DNA of 64,000 nucleotides from Clostridium sp. 1001275B_160808_H3 (lineage in GTDB: Bacteria; Bacillota; Clostridia; Clostridiales; Clostridiaceae). The translations under genes and the position numbers were made by a program. The stretch spans positions 1-64,000 of the forward strand of contig NZ_JADNAT010000008.1 in the NCBI RefSeq assembly GCF_015550425.1, read 5' to 3'. The first letter of the stretch is position 1. Each line of letters opens with the position of its first letter. The notes beneath the pieces were generated by a model. It saw only the letters and a program-made list of their open reading frames with translations, was not told the DNA's origin and did no database searches. Shown piece by piece: positions 1-8,984 of this stretch.

Positions 1-14
1 ATTTATTTAATTAT

Positions 15-70
15 ATAAAAAATACCTATAGCCATAAACCCTTTTATTTAAGTGTCTAGTCTATAGGTAT
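15..70 (-). terminator. Probable terminator of the SIR2 gene
   Basis: A perfect 10-bp inverted repeat (22-31 with 61-70, ATACCTATAG) encloses a 29-nt loop. On the minus strand it is followed by a T-rich tail (positions 15-22). It lies just past the stop of the SIR2 gene. The loop is long for a simple terminator, so the call is tentative. Confidence 0.5.
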
Positions 71-144
71 CAGTTTAAAACGCGAGCCCCTTTATATAAA
101 TAAGATATTAACCTTTTTAATGTAATAAAGCTTACTTCTTTCAT

Positions 145-1641
145 TTAATTCTCTCTAATTCTATCTATTATATCCGAGATTTCATCATAACTTTCTACCC
201 ATATAATATTTATTCCTAATTGTTCAAAAGCTGCTTCATGAAGCTCATTGTTTATATTATTAAAAGATTTAAGGATATTTTCATTTATACTAAAATCCTC
301 CATTGATAATCTAAAGTCCTTTTTTCTCATAATTGCATAATGTTTTCTAAGTTTATTCTTTCTGTTACTTATAGATAGAAGTCTTCTTAAATTTGGATCT
401 GTTAATGATAATCCAATCATTAATGTAGTATTTTCCCTTAGAAAATTTAGTTGAGTTATATTAGTCCAAGAATATGGATCATTATATAGACTATGGTATC
501 TATCTTCAGAAAATACTAATAACCCTTCTGATAATCGTTCATATTTATCAGGATTCCGTGGTAAAAATCCATGAACATGATAAATTCCTAGTTTATCAGA
601 AGTTGAGTAATCTAATTCACTATATAAAGAGTTATATTTTATACCATATTTATTGAAGTTATCCTCTAGTAAGTCATCAAAATTATATGTAACAATAGCT
701 TTAATTCCAGTTCCATTATTTCCTTCTAAACATAATTTTGAAATACTATTTAATAAACTTGAATTTCCATTACCATTATTAATATTCTTATATAATAATT
801 GTGCTAAACTTTCTTCAAAGGAATCTCCCAATGCTGATTTTATAAGTGCCGATTGCAATAGAGGCGATTTATTATTTGTTTCTTTCATTTTCCTTATAAT
901 AAACTCTTTTTCCTCGGAAGTTATACTAATATTTTTCTCTTCTAACTCCTTCATTATCATAAGTATTAATAAATCAGACATTAAATCATCCCAATCTCCT
1001 ATACCAGCCTCCTTAGATACACCTGCCCCCAAGAATAAAACTAATTCATCTCTACTGTATATCTTTTTAAGTTCATTTATTCGTTCTTCTCGTATTTTCT
1101 TCCATCCATCGTCACTTTGATTTAAAGCTTCACTTACTAAGTTGCTTAATAAAAACTCAACTATCTTTGAAAAATCCCCATTTCTAAAATTATTAAACTT
1201 ATTGTCAATTTTACATAATTCATCTAACCCCCATACTTTGACCTTATAATCTATTTTTTCTCCATATATCTTCTCTAACGTAGACACTTCTTCTTGTGTA
1301 AATTCACTTCCAAATACAAACAATATACTTTTTATAGATAATTTTGAACTTTTTATTGAATTTTTTAACTTTTCAATAAGTTCCTTATCTACTCTAAAGT
1401 AATCCTTTCTATTTTTATGCAATATTACTTCTATAATCGTCTCTCCACTTAGTCCATCTATACCCTCGGGTATAATTGCATTAATAGCCGAAAACTTTCC
1501 TACTTTAATATTTTTATTTAAAGATAATTTATTTTCCTCTTTTAATTTCTTATTTATAGAATTTAAAACTAATGATTCAAAATAATACATAATATTAATT
1601 AAAGTTTTATTACTGGTAGCATTCTTGTTTTCGCTATACAT
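145..1641 (-). CDS. SIR2-family (SIR2_2-like) protein with nuclease-like N-terminus, putative defence effector
   Basis: The 498-aa protein has a sirtuin-type NAD-binding domain from about residue 195. The visible motifs are GAGVS (205-209), TYNFDD (318-323), HVHG (355-358) and GLSLTDPN (410-417). This is the arrangement of the SIR2_2 family, whose members in phage-defence systems degrade NAD+. The first ~150 residues look like a restriction-endonuclease-type fold (FES near 21, GID at 60-62, then IIEV near 69-72), but the expected E-x-K triad reads E-V-I, so nuclease activity may be lost. No signal peptide or membrane segment is seen, so it should be cytosolic. It is a single gene with its own terminators, facing the same way as pepA but separated from it by a strong terminator. 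The defence role is inferred from the family. A partner such as HerA could lie beyond the left edge. Confidence 0.8.
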   Translation of the reverse strand: MYSENKNATSNKTLINIMYYFESLVLNSINKKLKEENKLSLNKNIKVGKFSAINAIIPEGIDGLSGETIIEVILHKNRKDYFRVDKELIEKLKNSIKSSKLSIKSILFVFGSEFTQEEVSTLEKIYGEKIDYKVKVWGLDELCKIDNKFNNFRNGDFSKIVEFLLSNLVSEALNQSDDGWKKIREERINELKKIYSRDELVLFLGAGVSKEAGIGDWDDLMSDLLILMIMKELEEKNISITSEEKEFIIRKMKETNNKSPLLQSALIKSALGDSFEESLAQLLYKNINNGNGNSSLLNSISKLCLEGNNGTGIKAIVTYNFDDLLEDNFNKYGIKYNSLYSELDYSTSDKLGIYHVHGFLPRNPDKYERLSEGLLVFSEDRYHSLYNDPYSWTNITQLNFLRENTTLMIGLSLTDPNLRRLLSISNRKNKLRKHYAIMRKKDFRLSMEDFSINENILKSFNNINNELHEAAFEQLGINIIWVESYDEISDIIDRIREN

Positions 1642-1699
1642 ACTCGAGCACTTTCTTTCTTCATAACTTTATTTATATTGTATCTTATTCTTTAGTTTA

Positions 1700-1750
1700 T
1701 TATAAAAAAATCCTATAAAGTACTACTAAAAAAGTATACTTTATAGGATT
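1700..1750 (-). terminator. Rho-independent terminator of pepA
   Basis: A 14-bp perfect stem (1709-1722 with 1737-1750) is followed on the minus strand by a T run (1700-1708). It isolates pepA from the SIR2 gene. Confidence 0.85.
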
Positions 1751-1789
1751 AGTCAAGATTATAAAAATCTATATTTTATCTTATTGTGA

Positions 1790-3265
1790 TTATTTACTTC
1801 TTCTCTTTGCTAATTCATATAATGTGTGAACTGGAGCACCTGTTCCACCCTTTACACATAAGTCACTATTACCTGAAGCCCAAGCTGTTCCAGCTATGTC
1901 TAAATGTAACCAAGGCTTATCTTGTACGAATGCTTCAATAAATAATCCAGCAGTTATTGTACCTGCAAATCTTCCACCACTATTTTTTAAATCTGCTATG
2001 TCAGATTTAATTAATTTCTTATAATCATCAAATGCAGGTAATTGCCACATCTTTTCTCCAGTATATTCTGAAGCTGATTTTAATTCATCAAAGAACTTAT
2101 CATTATTTGTAACTACAGCTGTTGTAGTTTCTCCTAGTGCAACTAAAGCTGCTCCTGTTAATGTAGCTAAATCTATAACTTCATTAACCTTTTCTTCAGT
2201 TATTATATAATGAACAGCATCTACTAAAGTTAATCTTCCTTCAGCATCTGTATTAACAACTTCTATAGTCTTACCAGCCATAGATCCAATTACTTCACCT
2301 GGTTTATACGCATCTCCAGATATTAAGTTTTCACAAGCTGCTACTACTGCTACTACATTAAGCTTTAAACCTCTTTTTGCAATAATTGACATAGCTCCAA
2401 TTACAGACGCTGCTCCACCCATATCTGATTTCATATCTAGCATACCATCAGTTGGCTTTATTGAATATCCACCTGAATCATAAGTTAAGCCTTTTCCTAC
2501 TAAACCAAGAACATTATCTTTATTATCCTTATCTCCAAAGTATCTCATAACTATAAGCTTAGGTTCCTTTGAAGATCCCTTAGCTACATTATAGAAAGCT
2601 TCCATGTTTAATTCTTTAATTTTTTCTACTCCATGAACTTCAACTTCAAATCCACTTTCTGCTCCAACTTCAACAGCTTTATTAGCCAAAGTTTCTGGAT
2701 AAATTACATTTGATGGTTCATTTACTAAATTTCTAGCAACTATAATACCATTTGCTATTTCTCTGCCCTCTTCAATTGCAGATAATATTTCTGGAGTTGC
2801 TTCCTTAATTCCGCATCTTCCAATTGATACTTCTAATTCATTTTCTTCTTTTACATCAGACTTATATTTGTTGAATGTATATTCTGATAAAAATGCTGCA
2901 ATTTCTGCATTTTTAATTAATTCTTCAATTTCTATTGTTTCAGTCTTTGGAAGTCTTAAGAACACTGAGTTCACTTTTAATTCCTTAGCTTTTTTAATGG
3001 CTTTTGCAGTTGCTTTTCTAACTACATCAACAGTAAATTCTTCCTCTTTTCCTAAACCTACTAGTATAATTGTTTGAATTGAATCATTAGAATCTATTGT
3101 AAATGTATATAATTCTCCTTCTTTACCATTAAATAAATTTCTACTTTGTGCTAAAACAACGTGTTTATTTATCTCTTCTTTTGGTAAGTTAATATTGTTC
3201 TCAAATAAATAAAATACTTTTACATCTCCTTGAGAGCATGTAAAGCCCCTATATGATACCTTCAT
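1790..3265 (-). CDS. pepA: Leucyl aminopeptidase (M17 family)
   Basis: Cytosolic di-metal aminopeptidase that releases N-terminal residues from peptides. The 491-aa length is normal for the family. The metal-binding and catalytic signatures are present: GKGLTYDSGG (257-266), MKSDMGGAA (278-286) and the M17 signature NTDAEGR (338-344). The N-terminal ~150 residues form the usual macro-like domain. The start is supported by a GAGGTG ribosome binding site at 3270-3276. It is transcribed alone, with a strong terminator downstream and a divergent intergenic region upstream. It probably recycles peptides, consistent with the opp importer and the two aminopeptidases P elsewhere in the window. Confidence 0.95.
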   Translation of the reverse strand: MKVSYRGFTCSQGDVKVFYLFENNINLPKEEINKHVVLAQSRNLFNGKEGELYTFTIDSNDSIQTIILVGLGKEEEFTVDVVRKATAKAIKKAKELKVNSVFLRLPKTETIEIEELIKNAEIAAFLSEYTFNKYKSDVKEENELEVSIGRCGIKEATPEILSAIEEGREIANGIIVARNLVNEPSNVIYPETLANKAVEVGAESGFEVEVHGVEKIKELNMEAFYNVAKGSSKEPKLIVMRYFGDKDNKDNVLGLVGKGLTYDSGGYSIKPTDGMLDMKSDMGGAASVIGAMSIIAKRGLKLNVVAVVAACENLISGDAYKPGEVIGSMAGKTIEVVNTDAEGRLTLVDAVHYIITEEKVNEVIDLATLTGAALVALGETTTAVVTNNDKFFDELKSASEYTGEKMWQLPAFDDYKKLIKSDIADLKNSGGRFAGTITAGLFIEAFVQDKPWLHLDIAGTAWASGNSDLCVKGGTGAPVHTLYELAKRRSK

Positions 3266-3410
3266 TTAATCACCTCGTCTAAAACTATCTTTTAATCATA
3301 ATACCACTATTATAAAAGCTATTCAATGGATAATAATTATTATTTGTTTGAAAAAATATTTTATTTAAATAATTTTTTATTTTATTGTATAAAAATTTTA
3401 TTTCTGTAAA

Positions 3411-3491
3411 TAATACTAATGTAGATACAAAACCTGTTTAATACAGGTCCCATCCCCCATTTATTTATAAAGCGCTTCGGCGCTTTTTTAT
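3411..3491 (+). ncRNA. Candidate small RNA with C-rich single-stranded stretch
   Basis: In the 471-bp gap between divergent pepA and the PBP gene, a plus-strand terminator (AAGCGC-UUCG-GCGCTT, then TTTTTTATTTT, 3470-3491) has no ORF in front of it. It is preceded by a small hairpin (ACCTGT 3432-3437 with ACAGGT 3443-3448) and a C-rich stretch, CCCATCCCCCA (3449-3459), which is unusual in this AT-rich DNA. A terminator facing away from the nearest coding region implies a short independent transcript. The promoter is weak: TTGTAT (3385) and TAATAC (3411) are 20 bp apart. C-rich single-stranded stretches in Gram-positive small RNAs often pair with Shine-Dalgarno sequences. The 5' end is a guess. 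Confidence 0.45.
3466..3491 (+). terminator. Rho-independent terminator (UUCG tetraloop)
   Basis: Stem AAGCGC/GCGCTT with a UUCG loop, followed by a T run on the plus strand. It has no upstream plus-strand ORF. Confidence 0.85.
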
Positions 3492-3736
3492 TTTATAAAT
3501 TATCTTAAGAGTTCAAATATCTTATAATATAGACCGCCTTCCTAAAGTATTTTACTATAATAATTTCTTTTCTTAATAGATTACTCTTTTTTGCAACTTA
3601 CTGTTAAATCCAATAAGGTTATGAGCTAAACATATCATTAATTTATTCATATAAAATATACAAAATTATGTAAACCTATTAATTTAAATGATATAATTAA
3701 TAGTAAATATAATAATTTATGAAGGTAGATGAGAAT

Positions 3737-5752
3737 ATGAAAATTAAGAGGATAATCATAATTCCTACAATATTATTGTCATTTATACTATTAATCAGTG
3801 GATGTTCAAAAATGGATAAAGCTCAAAAGGCTTATGATAACTACACTGAAAAATGGATTCAAAGTGACTATGTAGGTATGTATCAAATGCTAACAAATGA
3901 TTCAAAATCAACTATATCAGAAGAAGATTTTACTACACGATATTCTAATATATTTTCTGCAATAAATGCTAATAATTTATCCTTAGAGGTTTCTGGTGAT
4001 AAAGAAAAAGCTGATAATCAAATTATTGTTCCCTTTAAATTAAGTATGAATACTATAGCAGGTGATGTTACTCTTGCAGATTATAAATTAACATTAGTTA
4101 AGGAAGATAAAGAATATAAAGTAAAATGGGATGAAAGCTTAATTTTCCCTCAAATGACTAAGGATGATAAAATAAGAGTAAGTACTATTCCATCTAAAAG
4201 AGGAAGTATATTTGATAAAGATGGTAATCCATTAGCGCAAGACGGGACTATTGATACTATAGGCTTATATCCTGCTAAGTTTAATTTGTCAGATATAGAT
4301 TCTAAAATCGCTGAAATAGCTAGTATTCTTGATATTAGTGAAGAAAACATAAAAACAAAACTTGAAGCAAACACTAATCCTGAGCAATTTATTCCATTGG
4401 TTGATATATTACAAAATGACTCTAAAGTTCCAAGGTTAGCTAATAGAAAAGGAGAAGGAATTCTAATTCAACCTAAACCTGGTAGAGTATATGTCGGTGG
4501 TGAAGCTTTTGGAAGATTAATAGGTTATATAGGAAGTATAACAGCTGAGGAACTTGAAGCTAATAAAGATAAAGACTATCATGATACAAGCCTTATAGGT
4601 AAAGCTGGCTTAGAACAAGTTTATGAAGATACATTGAGGAGTAGAGATTCAGCTGAAATATATATCGAACGTGGGGAAGAAAAAATAACTATTGCAAAAA
4701 AAGATGGCGAAGATGGAAAGAATATAAAAATATCTATAGACTCTGAACTACAAAGTAAGATATATAGTGAAATGACTGGTGAAAAGGGAGCTGCTACTGC
4801 TGTTAATCCTAAAACCGGTGAGGTACTAGCTATGGTGAGTGCCCCTTCATTTGACTCAAATGTGTTTACAACTTATGTAACTAAAACTCAAAAAGCAAAA
4901 TGGGAAGAAACAAATAATGCTGATGAAATAAATAGATTTAACAAAACATATTCTCCTGGATCAACTATGAAGCTTTTAACTTCTGCAATAGGGTTACAAA
5001 ATGGTGTTATAGATCCTAATGCAACAAGAGATATTAGCGGCTTAGGTTGGCAAAAAGATAGTTCTTGGGGAGATTTTAAAATAACTAGAGTAACTGATCC
5101 AGGAAAAGCTGTAAATCTAAAAGATGCAGTTAATCATTCAGATAATATTTACTTCGGACAAGTGGCCCTAGAACTAGGTAGTGAGAAGTTTATAAATGGA
5201 ATTAAAAATTTCGGAATCGGAGAAGAGTTAAACTTTGAGTATCCTATGCAAGAATCTCAAATTTCTAATGATGGAAATCTAAACAGGGAAATTCTACTAG
5301 CAGATACCGGATATGGACAAGGTGAACTTATGGTTACTCCATTAAATGTAGCTTTATCTTATAGTGCCTTAGCAAATGGCGGAAATATAATGCAGCCAAG
5401 ATTAGTAATAAGTGAAAATACTGATGCAAAGGTTTGGAAACAAGGTGCTATAGCACAAGAATACTTACCAACATTAATAGATTCTTTTACTGCATTAATC
5501 AATGATTCTGGTTCAACTATTCCAGATGGAGCTGTCCCTGGCTTTAGAGTTGCAGGTAAAACAGGTTCTGCTGAAATTAAGAAGACCCAAGATGATACTA
5601 CTGGAACCGAAAATGGCTGGTTTGTATCTGTAGATCCAGATACAGCTAAAATTTCTTTAGTTATGATTGTAGAAGATGTTAAAGGTAGAGGTAGTAGTCA
5701 TGTTACTGTACCTAAGGTAAGAAATGTTATGGAATACTACCTTAGTAAATAG
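3737..5752 (+). CDS. Class B penicillin-binding protein, MecA-like N-terminal domain, lipoprotein
   Basis: Peptidoglycan transpeptidase anchored outside the membrane. Domains in order: lipoprotein signal with lipobox LISGC (Cys at ~23), an NTF2-like MecA N-terminal domain (~25-140), a PBP dimer domain (~155-310), and a transpeptidase domain (~350-671). Active-site motifs are STMK (~409-412, the acylated serine), SDN (~468-470) and KTG (~607-609). I chose ATG 3737 over ATG 3719 because GAAGGT at 3721-3726 is a correctly spaced ribosome binding site and the protein then begins directly with the signal peptide MKIKR. It is monocistronic. MecA/PBP3-type N-domains occur in low-affinity PBPs, so reduced beta-lactam sensitivity is possible but not shown by sequence. 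Confidence 0.92.
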   Translation: MKIKRIIIIPTILLSFILLISGCSKMDKAQKAYDNYTEKWIQSDYVGMYQMLTNDSKSTISEEDFTTRYSNIFSAINANNLSLEVSGDKEKADNQIIVPFKLSMNTIAGDVTLADYKLTLVKEDKEYKVKWDESLIFPQMTKDDKIRVSTIPSKRGSIFDKDGNPLAQDGTIDTIGLYPAKFNLSDIDSKIAEIASILDISEENIKTKLEANTNPEQFIPLVDILQNDSKVPRLANRKGEGILIQPKPGRVYVGGEAFGRLIGYIGSITAEELEANKDKDYHDTSLIGKAGLEQVYEDTLRSRDSAEIYIERGEEKITIAKKDGEDGKNIKISIDSELQSKIYSEMTGEKGAATAVNPKTGEVLAMVSAPSFDSNVFTTYVTKTQKAKWEETNNADEINRFNKTYSPGSTMKLLTSAIGLQNGVIDPNATRDISGLGWQKDSSWGDFKITRVTDPGKAVNLKDAVNHSDNIYFGQVALELGSEKFINGIKNFGIGEELNFEYPMQESQISNDGNLNREILLADTGYGQGELMVTPLNVALSYSALANGGNIMQPRLVISENTDAKVWKQGAIAQEYLPTLIDSFTALINDSGSTIPDGAVPGFRVAGKTGSAEIKKTQDDTTGTENGWFVSVDPDTAKISLVMIVEDVKGRGSSHVTVPKVRNVMEYYLSK

Positions 5753-5788
5753 TGAAAAATGAAAGAGTAAAAAATTATAGAATTATAG

Positions 5789-5822
5789 TGGAATCTCAAG
5801 CATTTGCTTGAGATTCTTTCCT
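5789..5822 (+). terminator. Terminator of the PBP gene
   Basis: Stem GAATCTCAAGCA (5791-5802) with its complement (5805-5816), followed by TTTCCTTT. Confidence 0.8.
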
Positions 5823-5835
5823 TTATATAAATAAT

Positions 5836-5862
5836 AGAAACTCAACATAGGTTGAGTTTCTT
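5836..5862 (-). terminator. Hairpin, probable xpt terminator
   Basis: Stem GAAACTCAAC (5837-5846) with GTTGAGTTTC (5851-5860). It lies between the convergent PBP and xpt genes and has T-rich sequence on the minus-strand side. Confidence 0.6.
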
Positions 5863-5900
5863 CACTAATTCTTTCATTCTTTAATTTCTTAATTTTTTAA

Positions 5901-6473
5901 TTATCTAAATACTACCTTATTATCTTCAAATTTATCAATTATAGCTAATGACTCGACTCTAGCTCCCATACTTTCTAAAATACTTCTGCCTTCTTGGAAT
6001 CCTTTTTCTATAACTATTCCCACTCCAACTAAATTAGCACCTGATTGTTTAACTATATCAATCATTCCCTTAGCTGCACAACCCATTGCTAAAAAGTCAT
6101 CTATAATTAATATGTTTTCGCCTTCATTTAAAAACTGTTTTCCAACTCTAACTTTGTATGTCTTTTTCTTAGTAAATGAATGCACTTCTGATTCATATAC
6201 ATCTTTATCAAGATTTAAGCTTTCTGTTTTCTTTGCAAAAACTACTGGAGCATAATTAAAATATTGAGAAGCTATAGCTGCTATCCCAATTCCTGATGCT
6301 TCAATTGTAAGTATTTTATCTATTCTTTCACCATTAAATCTTTCTCTGAAAGCTTCTCCTACTTCATTTAAAAACTTTATATCCATTTGATGATTCAAAA
6401 AACAATCAACCTTTAATATATTTCCTTCTCTTACTTTTCCTTCAGTAATTATTTTTTCTTTTAACTTTTCCAT
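5901..6473 (-). CDS. xpt: Xanthine phosphoribosyltransferase
   Basis: Cytosolic purine salvage enzyme that joins xanthine and PRPP to give XMP. The 190-aa length is typical. The PRPP-binding signature [11 protein letters not shown] (121-131) is intact, and [10 protein letters not shown] (59-68) matches the family's phosphate-binding loop. The gene lies directly behind a guanine-type purine riboswitch (6582-6651), the classical arrangement for xpt. It is transcribed alone and no xanthine permease follows. The ribosome binding site AAAGGGGAT sits just upstream. Confidence 0.95.
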   Translation of the reverse strand: MEKLKEKIITEGKVREGNILKVDCFLNHQMDIKFLNEVGEAFRERFNGERIDKILTIEASGIGIAAIASQYFNYAPVVFAKKTESLNLDKDVYESEVHSFTKKKTYKVRVGKQFLNEGENILIIDDFLAMGCAAKGMIDIVKQSGANLVGVGIVIEKGFQEGRSILESMGARVESLAIIDKFEDNKVVFR

Positions 6474-6581
6474 ATAACTATCCCCTTTATTACTTTTCTA
6501 TAGTATTCTTAAAAAGCTTGTCTTCTTTTTTTTTATAATTCAAGTAATAAGGCCAAAGCAAATTACATGGCGATAATCGAA

Positions 6582-6651
6582 TCTTCGTAGTTAGGATATT
6601 TACGGTTTCCTAGTAGAGACACTTGAACCATATCTTCAAGCATATACGAAT
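6582..6651 (-). promoter_or_regulatory. Guanine (purine) riboswitch aptamer upstream of xpt
   Basis: Read on the minus strand, it has P1 (TTCGTA / TACGAA), P2 CTTGAA-GATATGG-TTCAAG with the conserved loop GATATGG, the core GTCTCTACTAGG, P3 with loop ACCGTAAATA, and the 3' core AACTACGAA. The nucleotide equivalent to position 74 is C (AACTA), which specifies guanine rather than adenine. It should switch xpt off when guanine is abundant. The next ~100 nt contain no convincing terminator, only a weak AAAAAG/CTTTTT pairing around 6503-6525, so the expression platform is not resolved. Confidence 0.93.
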
Positions 6652-6856
6652 ACTATATGTATATTTTTTTTATTTATTATAACACTATTGTTGTATTTTG
6701 CGAAGCAATTTATTTAGTGAAAATTTAAGCGTGAAAGAGTGAAATGTTAATGTTGTTTTATTCTGCAAGATTAAAAACAATAAGTGCAAAGCATCTTTTA
6801 TACAAAATCCGTAAGTTTTTTTCCTCAACTCTTTAACTTAGTATTATAAATTATAA

Positions 6857-7076
6857 ATATAAATTGGCGAAGATAAATAGAATATGAGAAATAAGCTTAT
6901 AGCGAGCGATTAGAAGTACTTGGTGAAGGAGAAGCTACTATGCCTTAGTGTTGTTGGTTTGTTTGAGCATAGCGAGTTAACCAAAACTCTTGGCATAGTA
7001 GTTTTTCTGAACCTAGTACTTCTTTGCGCAACTATTAGCTTATGGAACATATCTATTTACCTTCGCCTTTATATTC
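6857..7076. repeat. Long imperfect hairpin, ~220 bp (MITE-like or structured RNA)
   Basis: The two halves of this stretch are imperfect reverse complements along nearly their whole length. The outer arms AATATAAATTGGCGAAG (from 6857) and CTTCGCC..TATATT (to 7076) pair. The inner arms share AAGTACT, CTACTATGCC and ATAAGCTTATAG-like blocks with mismatches, and the apex is TTGGTT (6955-6960) against AACCAA (6979-6984). It contains no ORF. It lies between nrdG and the xpt riboswitch. The shape fits a miniature inverted-repeat element or a long-hairpin RNA. No clear target-site duplication was seen. Confidence 0.7.
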
Positions 7077-7087
7077 GCAAAATATAA

Positions 7088-7597
7088 CTAATACTCTAAT
7101 TCACATATTTTTTTTTCTTGCAAAGTTCTTTTTACATCTATTATCCTTTGATTGGTTGACCCTCTGAATCTCAAACCATCCTTCATCTTATTTTTATCAA
7201 ATTTACCATCTACTAAAACATCTATATTACTAATCAATTCTCGCCAACCATTTCTTTTATCTAAATTAATTAATATTTCTTCAAAAGTATATCCTGTATA
7301 ACTCCATACATTTAATTTATTTTCTTTAAAACTTTTTGCCATATATGCAAACTCTTCTGCTCTTTCAAAAGGATCTCCTCCACTAAAAGTAACTCCTTTA
7401 ATCATAGGATTTTTTACTACATCTTTAATTAGTTCATCTATATTACGTTCTTCTCCACCATTAAAATCATGTGTATCCGGATTAAAACATCCTTCGCAGT
7501 TATGTTTGCATCCTTGAGAAAAAAATACTCTTCTTATTCCTGGACCATTAACTAAACTTTCATAAGCTATCCCTGAAAGTCTTATAGTATCTTTCAT
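7088..7597 (-). CDS. nrdG: Anaerobic ribonucleotide reductase activating enzyme (radical SAM)
   Basis: It uses an iron-sulfur cluster and S-adenosylmethionine to create the glycyl radical on NrdD, making the class III reductase competent to form deoxynucleotides without oxygen. The cluster motif CKHNCEGC (C30, C34, C37) follows FFSQG, and TFSGGDP (~95) is the SAM-binding GGE-like loop. The length (169 aa) is normal. Its partner nrdD is about 5 kb upstream on the same strand, separated by capA-like, aconitase and citrate synthase genes, instead of being adjacent as in many genomes. Confidence 0.95.
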   Translation of the reverse strand: MKDTIRLSGIAYESLVNGPGIRRVFFSQGCKHNCEGCFNPDTHDFNGGEERNIDELIKDVVKNPMIKGVTFSGGDPFERAEEFAYMAKSFKENKLNVWSYTGYTFEEILINLDKRNGWRELISNIDVLVDGKFDKNKMKDGLRFRGSTNQRIIDVKRTLQEKKICELEY

Positions 7598-7643
7598 CTA
7601 TGACTACATCCCCTTTTATTTTTAAATTACTCCTTTATTTAAA

Positions 7644-8936
7644 TTAATCTCTTATTTTAATTTTATCATTATATTTTTCTATTATTCCTTTAGTTCTATT
7701 TAATGACTCAATCAATCTACCTTTTCCTTCTTCAGTTAAGTAATCTGCATCATTAATAGTAGCAGGAACAACTTCATAAAATAATTTTTCGTCCTTTTCA
7801 TACCAATTAACCCAAGTCGGTATATATGTTGGATACTCAACTTCAATCTCATTTGTATTGATGTTCTTTTTTAATTTTACTGATACAATAATTCCATCTT
7901 CTGTATATGGATTTTGTATTCTCTCAGTTCTTTGACTTGATAAAAAATTACCCATTGAATAAATTACAGCTGTTTCGTTAAGCCCATCTTCTGATTTAAT
8001 AATATCTATAGGTTGTAATGAATGTGGATGTGTCCCAAATATTATATCTACATTTTGATTTGCTAGAAATTTAGCCATATTTATCTGTGTGCTATTTGGT
8101 TCTAATTCATATTCTTCTCCCCAATGCATATAAAAAATAATAACTTCCGCTCCATTATTTCTCATATCAAGTATCTGCTCTTTCATTTCTTGAAGATCTA
8201 AATCTAATGTATCTTCTCTAAATGTATTCATTAATGGATAAAGTTCTTCTGGTATAGTTGTACCATTTAATCCCCTTGCTCCACCTTCAGCAGTCATTGA
8301 ATAACTATATGATATTATACCAACCTTAATTCCATTAACATCCTTTATTACATACCTATTATCATTCGTACTCTCTCTTGTTCCTATTATATCAAAATTT
8401 TTTTCTTTAAGAATACTTCTAGTTCTATTAAACCCTCGTACATCTCTATCTAAAGAATGATTATTCATATTATTAACAACATCTACTCCAGCCCACTTCA
8501 TAGCATCTGCTAATTCATCTGGAGCATTAAAGCTTGGATACCCTGAATATCCATAATTCTCTATACCAGAAAGTGTTCCTTCTAAATTCGCAATAGTTAA
8601 GTCTGCACTATTTAAATAATCTTTTACATATTGAATAGTATTTTTGAAATCATATGTATTATTTTCTTCATTATATTGAGTTTCCAGTATCTCCTTATGT
8701 ATTAAAAAATCCCCTGTAGCAACTATTTCTATGGTTTTTATATCATTATCTTTTACTTCTATATTTTCTATATCTTCATTTAAATATTCATCAGGGCTTA
8801 TATTGTCAGTATCCTCTACAGCTTTGTTATTAAAGTTATTTAATAACACTTCAACTCTAGGAATAAAAAATACCCCTACTGTCACTATAATAACCATAGC
8901 CATTAATAAAATGATTCTTTTTCCCTTACTTTTCAT
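7644..8936 (-). CDS. CapA-family (PGA_cap) metallophosphatase-like membrane protein
   Basis: The ~430-aa protein has one N-terminal membrane segment (~8-30) and an extracellular PGA_cap domain of the calcineurin-like phosphatase superfamily. Conserved positions seen include ATGDFLIHKE, ANLEGTLS, NMNNHSLDRD and FGTHPHSLQ, which carry the metal-binding Asp, Asn and His residues. Relatives take part in poly-gamma-glutamate capsule synthesis or unknown cell-surface work. No capB/capC neighbours exist here, so a capsule role is not supported. I prefer ATG 8936 over 8957 because it follows a GGGGG ribosome binding site and starts directly before the charged, hydrophobic N-terminus. nrdG follows 46 bp after its stop. 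Confidence 0.85.
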   Translation of the reverse strand: MKSKGKRIILLMAMVIIVTVGVFFIPRVEVLLNNFNNKAVEDTDNISPDEYLNEDIENIEVKDNDIKTIEIVATGDFLIHKEILETQYNEENNTYDFKNTIQYVKDYLNSADLTIANLEGTLSGIENYGYSGYPSFNAPDELADAMKWAGVDVVNNMNNHSLDRDVRGFNRTRSILKEKNFDIIGTRESTNDNRYVIKDVNGIKVGIISYSYSMTAEGGARGLNGTTIPEELYPLMNTFREDTLDLDLQEMKEQILDMRNNGAEVIIFYMHWGEEYELEPNSTQINMAKFLANQNVDIIFGTHPHSLQPIDIIKSEDGLNETAVIYSMGNFLSSQRTERIQNPYTEDGIIVSVKLKKNINTNEIEVEYPTYIPTWVNWYEKDEKLFYEVVPATINDADYLTEEGKGRLIESLNRTKGIIEKYNDKIKIRD

Positions 8937-8984
8937 AATTCCCCCTATGTTATACACTTTTACCTTTATTATATCCTATTAAAT

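Noticed and set aside
653..1120. 155-aa plus-strand reading frame opposite the SIR2 gene
   Set aside because: It is antisense to an intact, motif-rich gene and has no ribosome binding site or recognisable product.
3719..3736. Upstream ATG for the PBP gene
   Set aside because: The GAAGGT ribosome site lies inside this extension, and the next ATG (3737) gives a normal lipoprotein signal peptide.
6857..7076. 6S RNA as an explanation for the long hairpin
   Set aside because: It lacks the large central open bubble expected of 6S RNA and is paired almost throughout. Kept only as an alternative to test.
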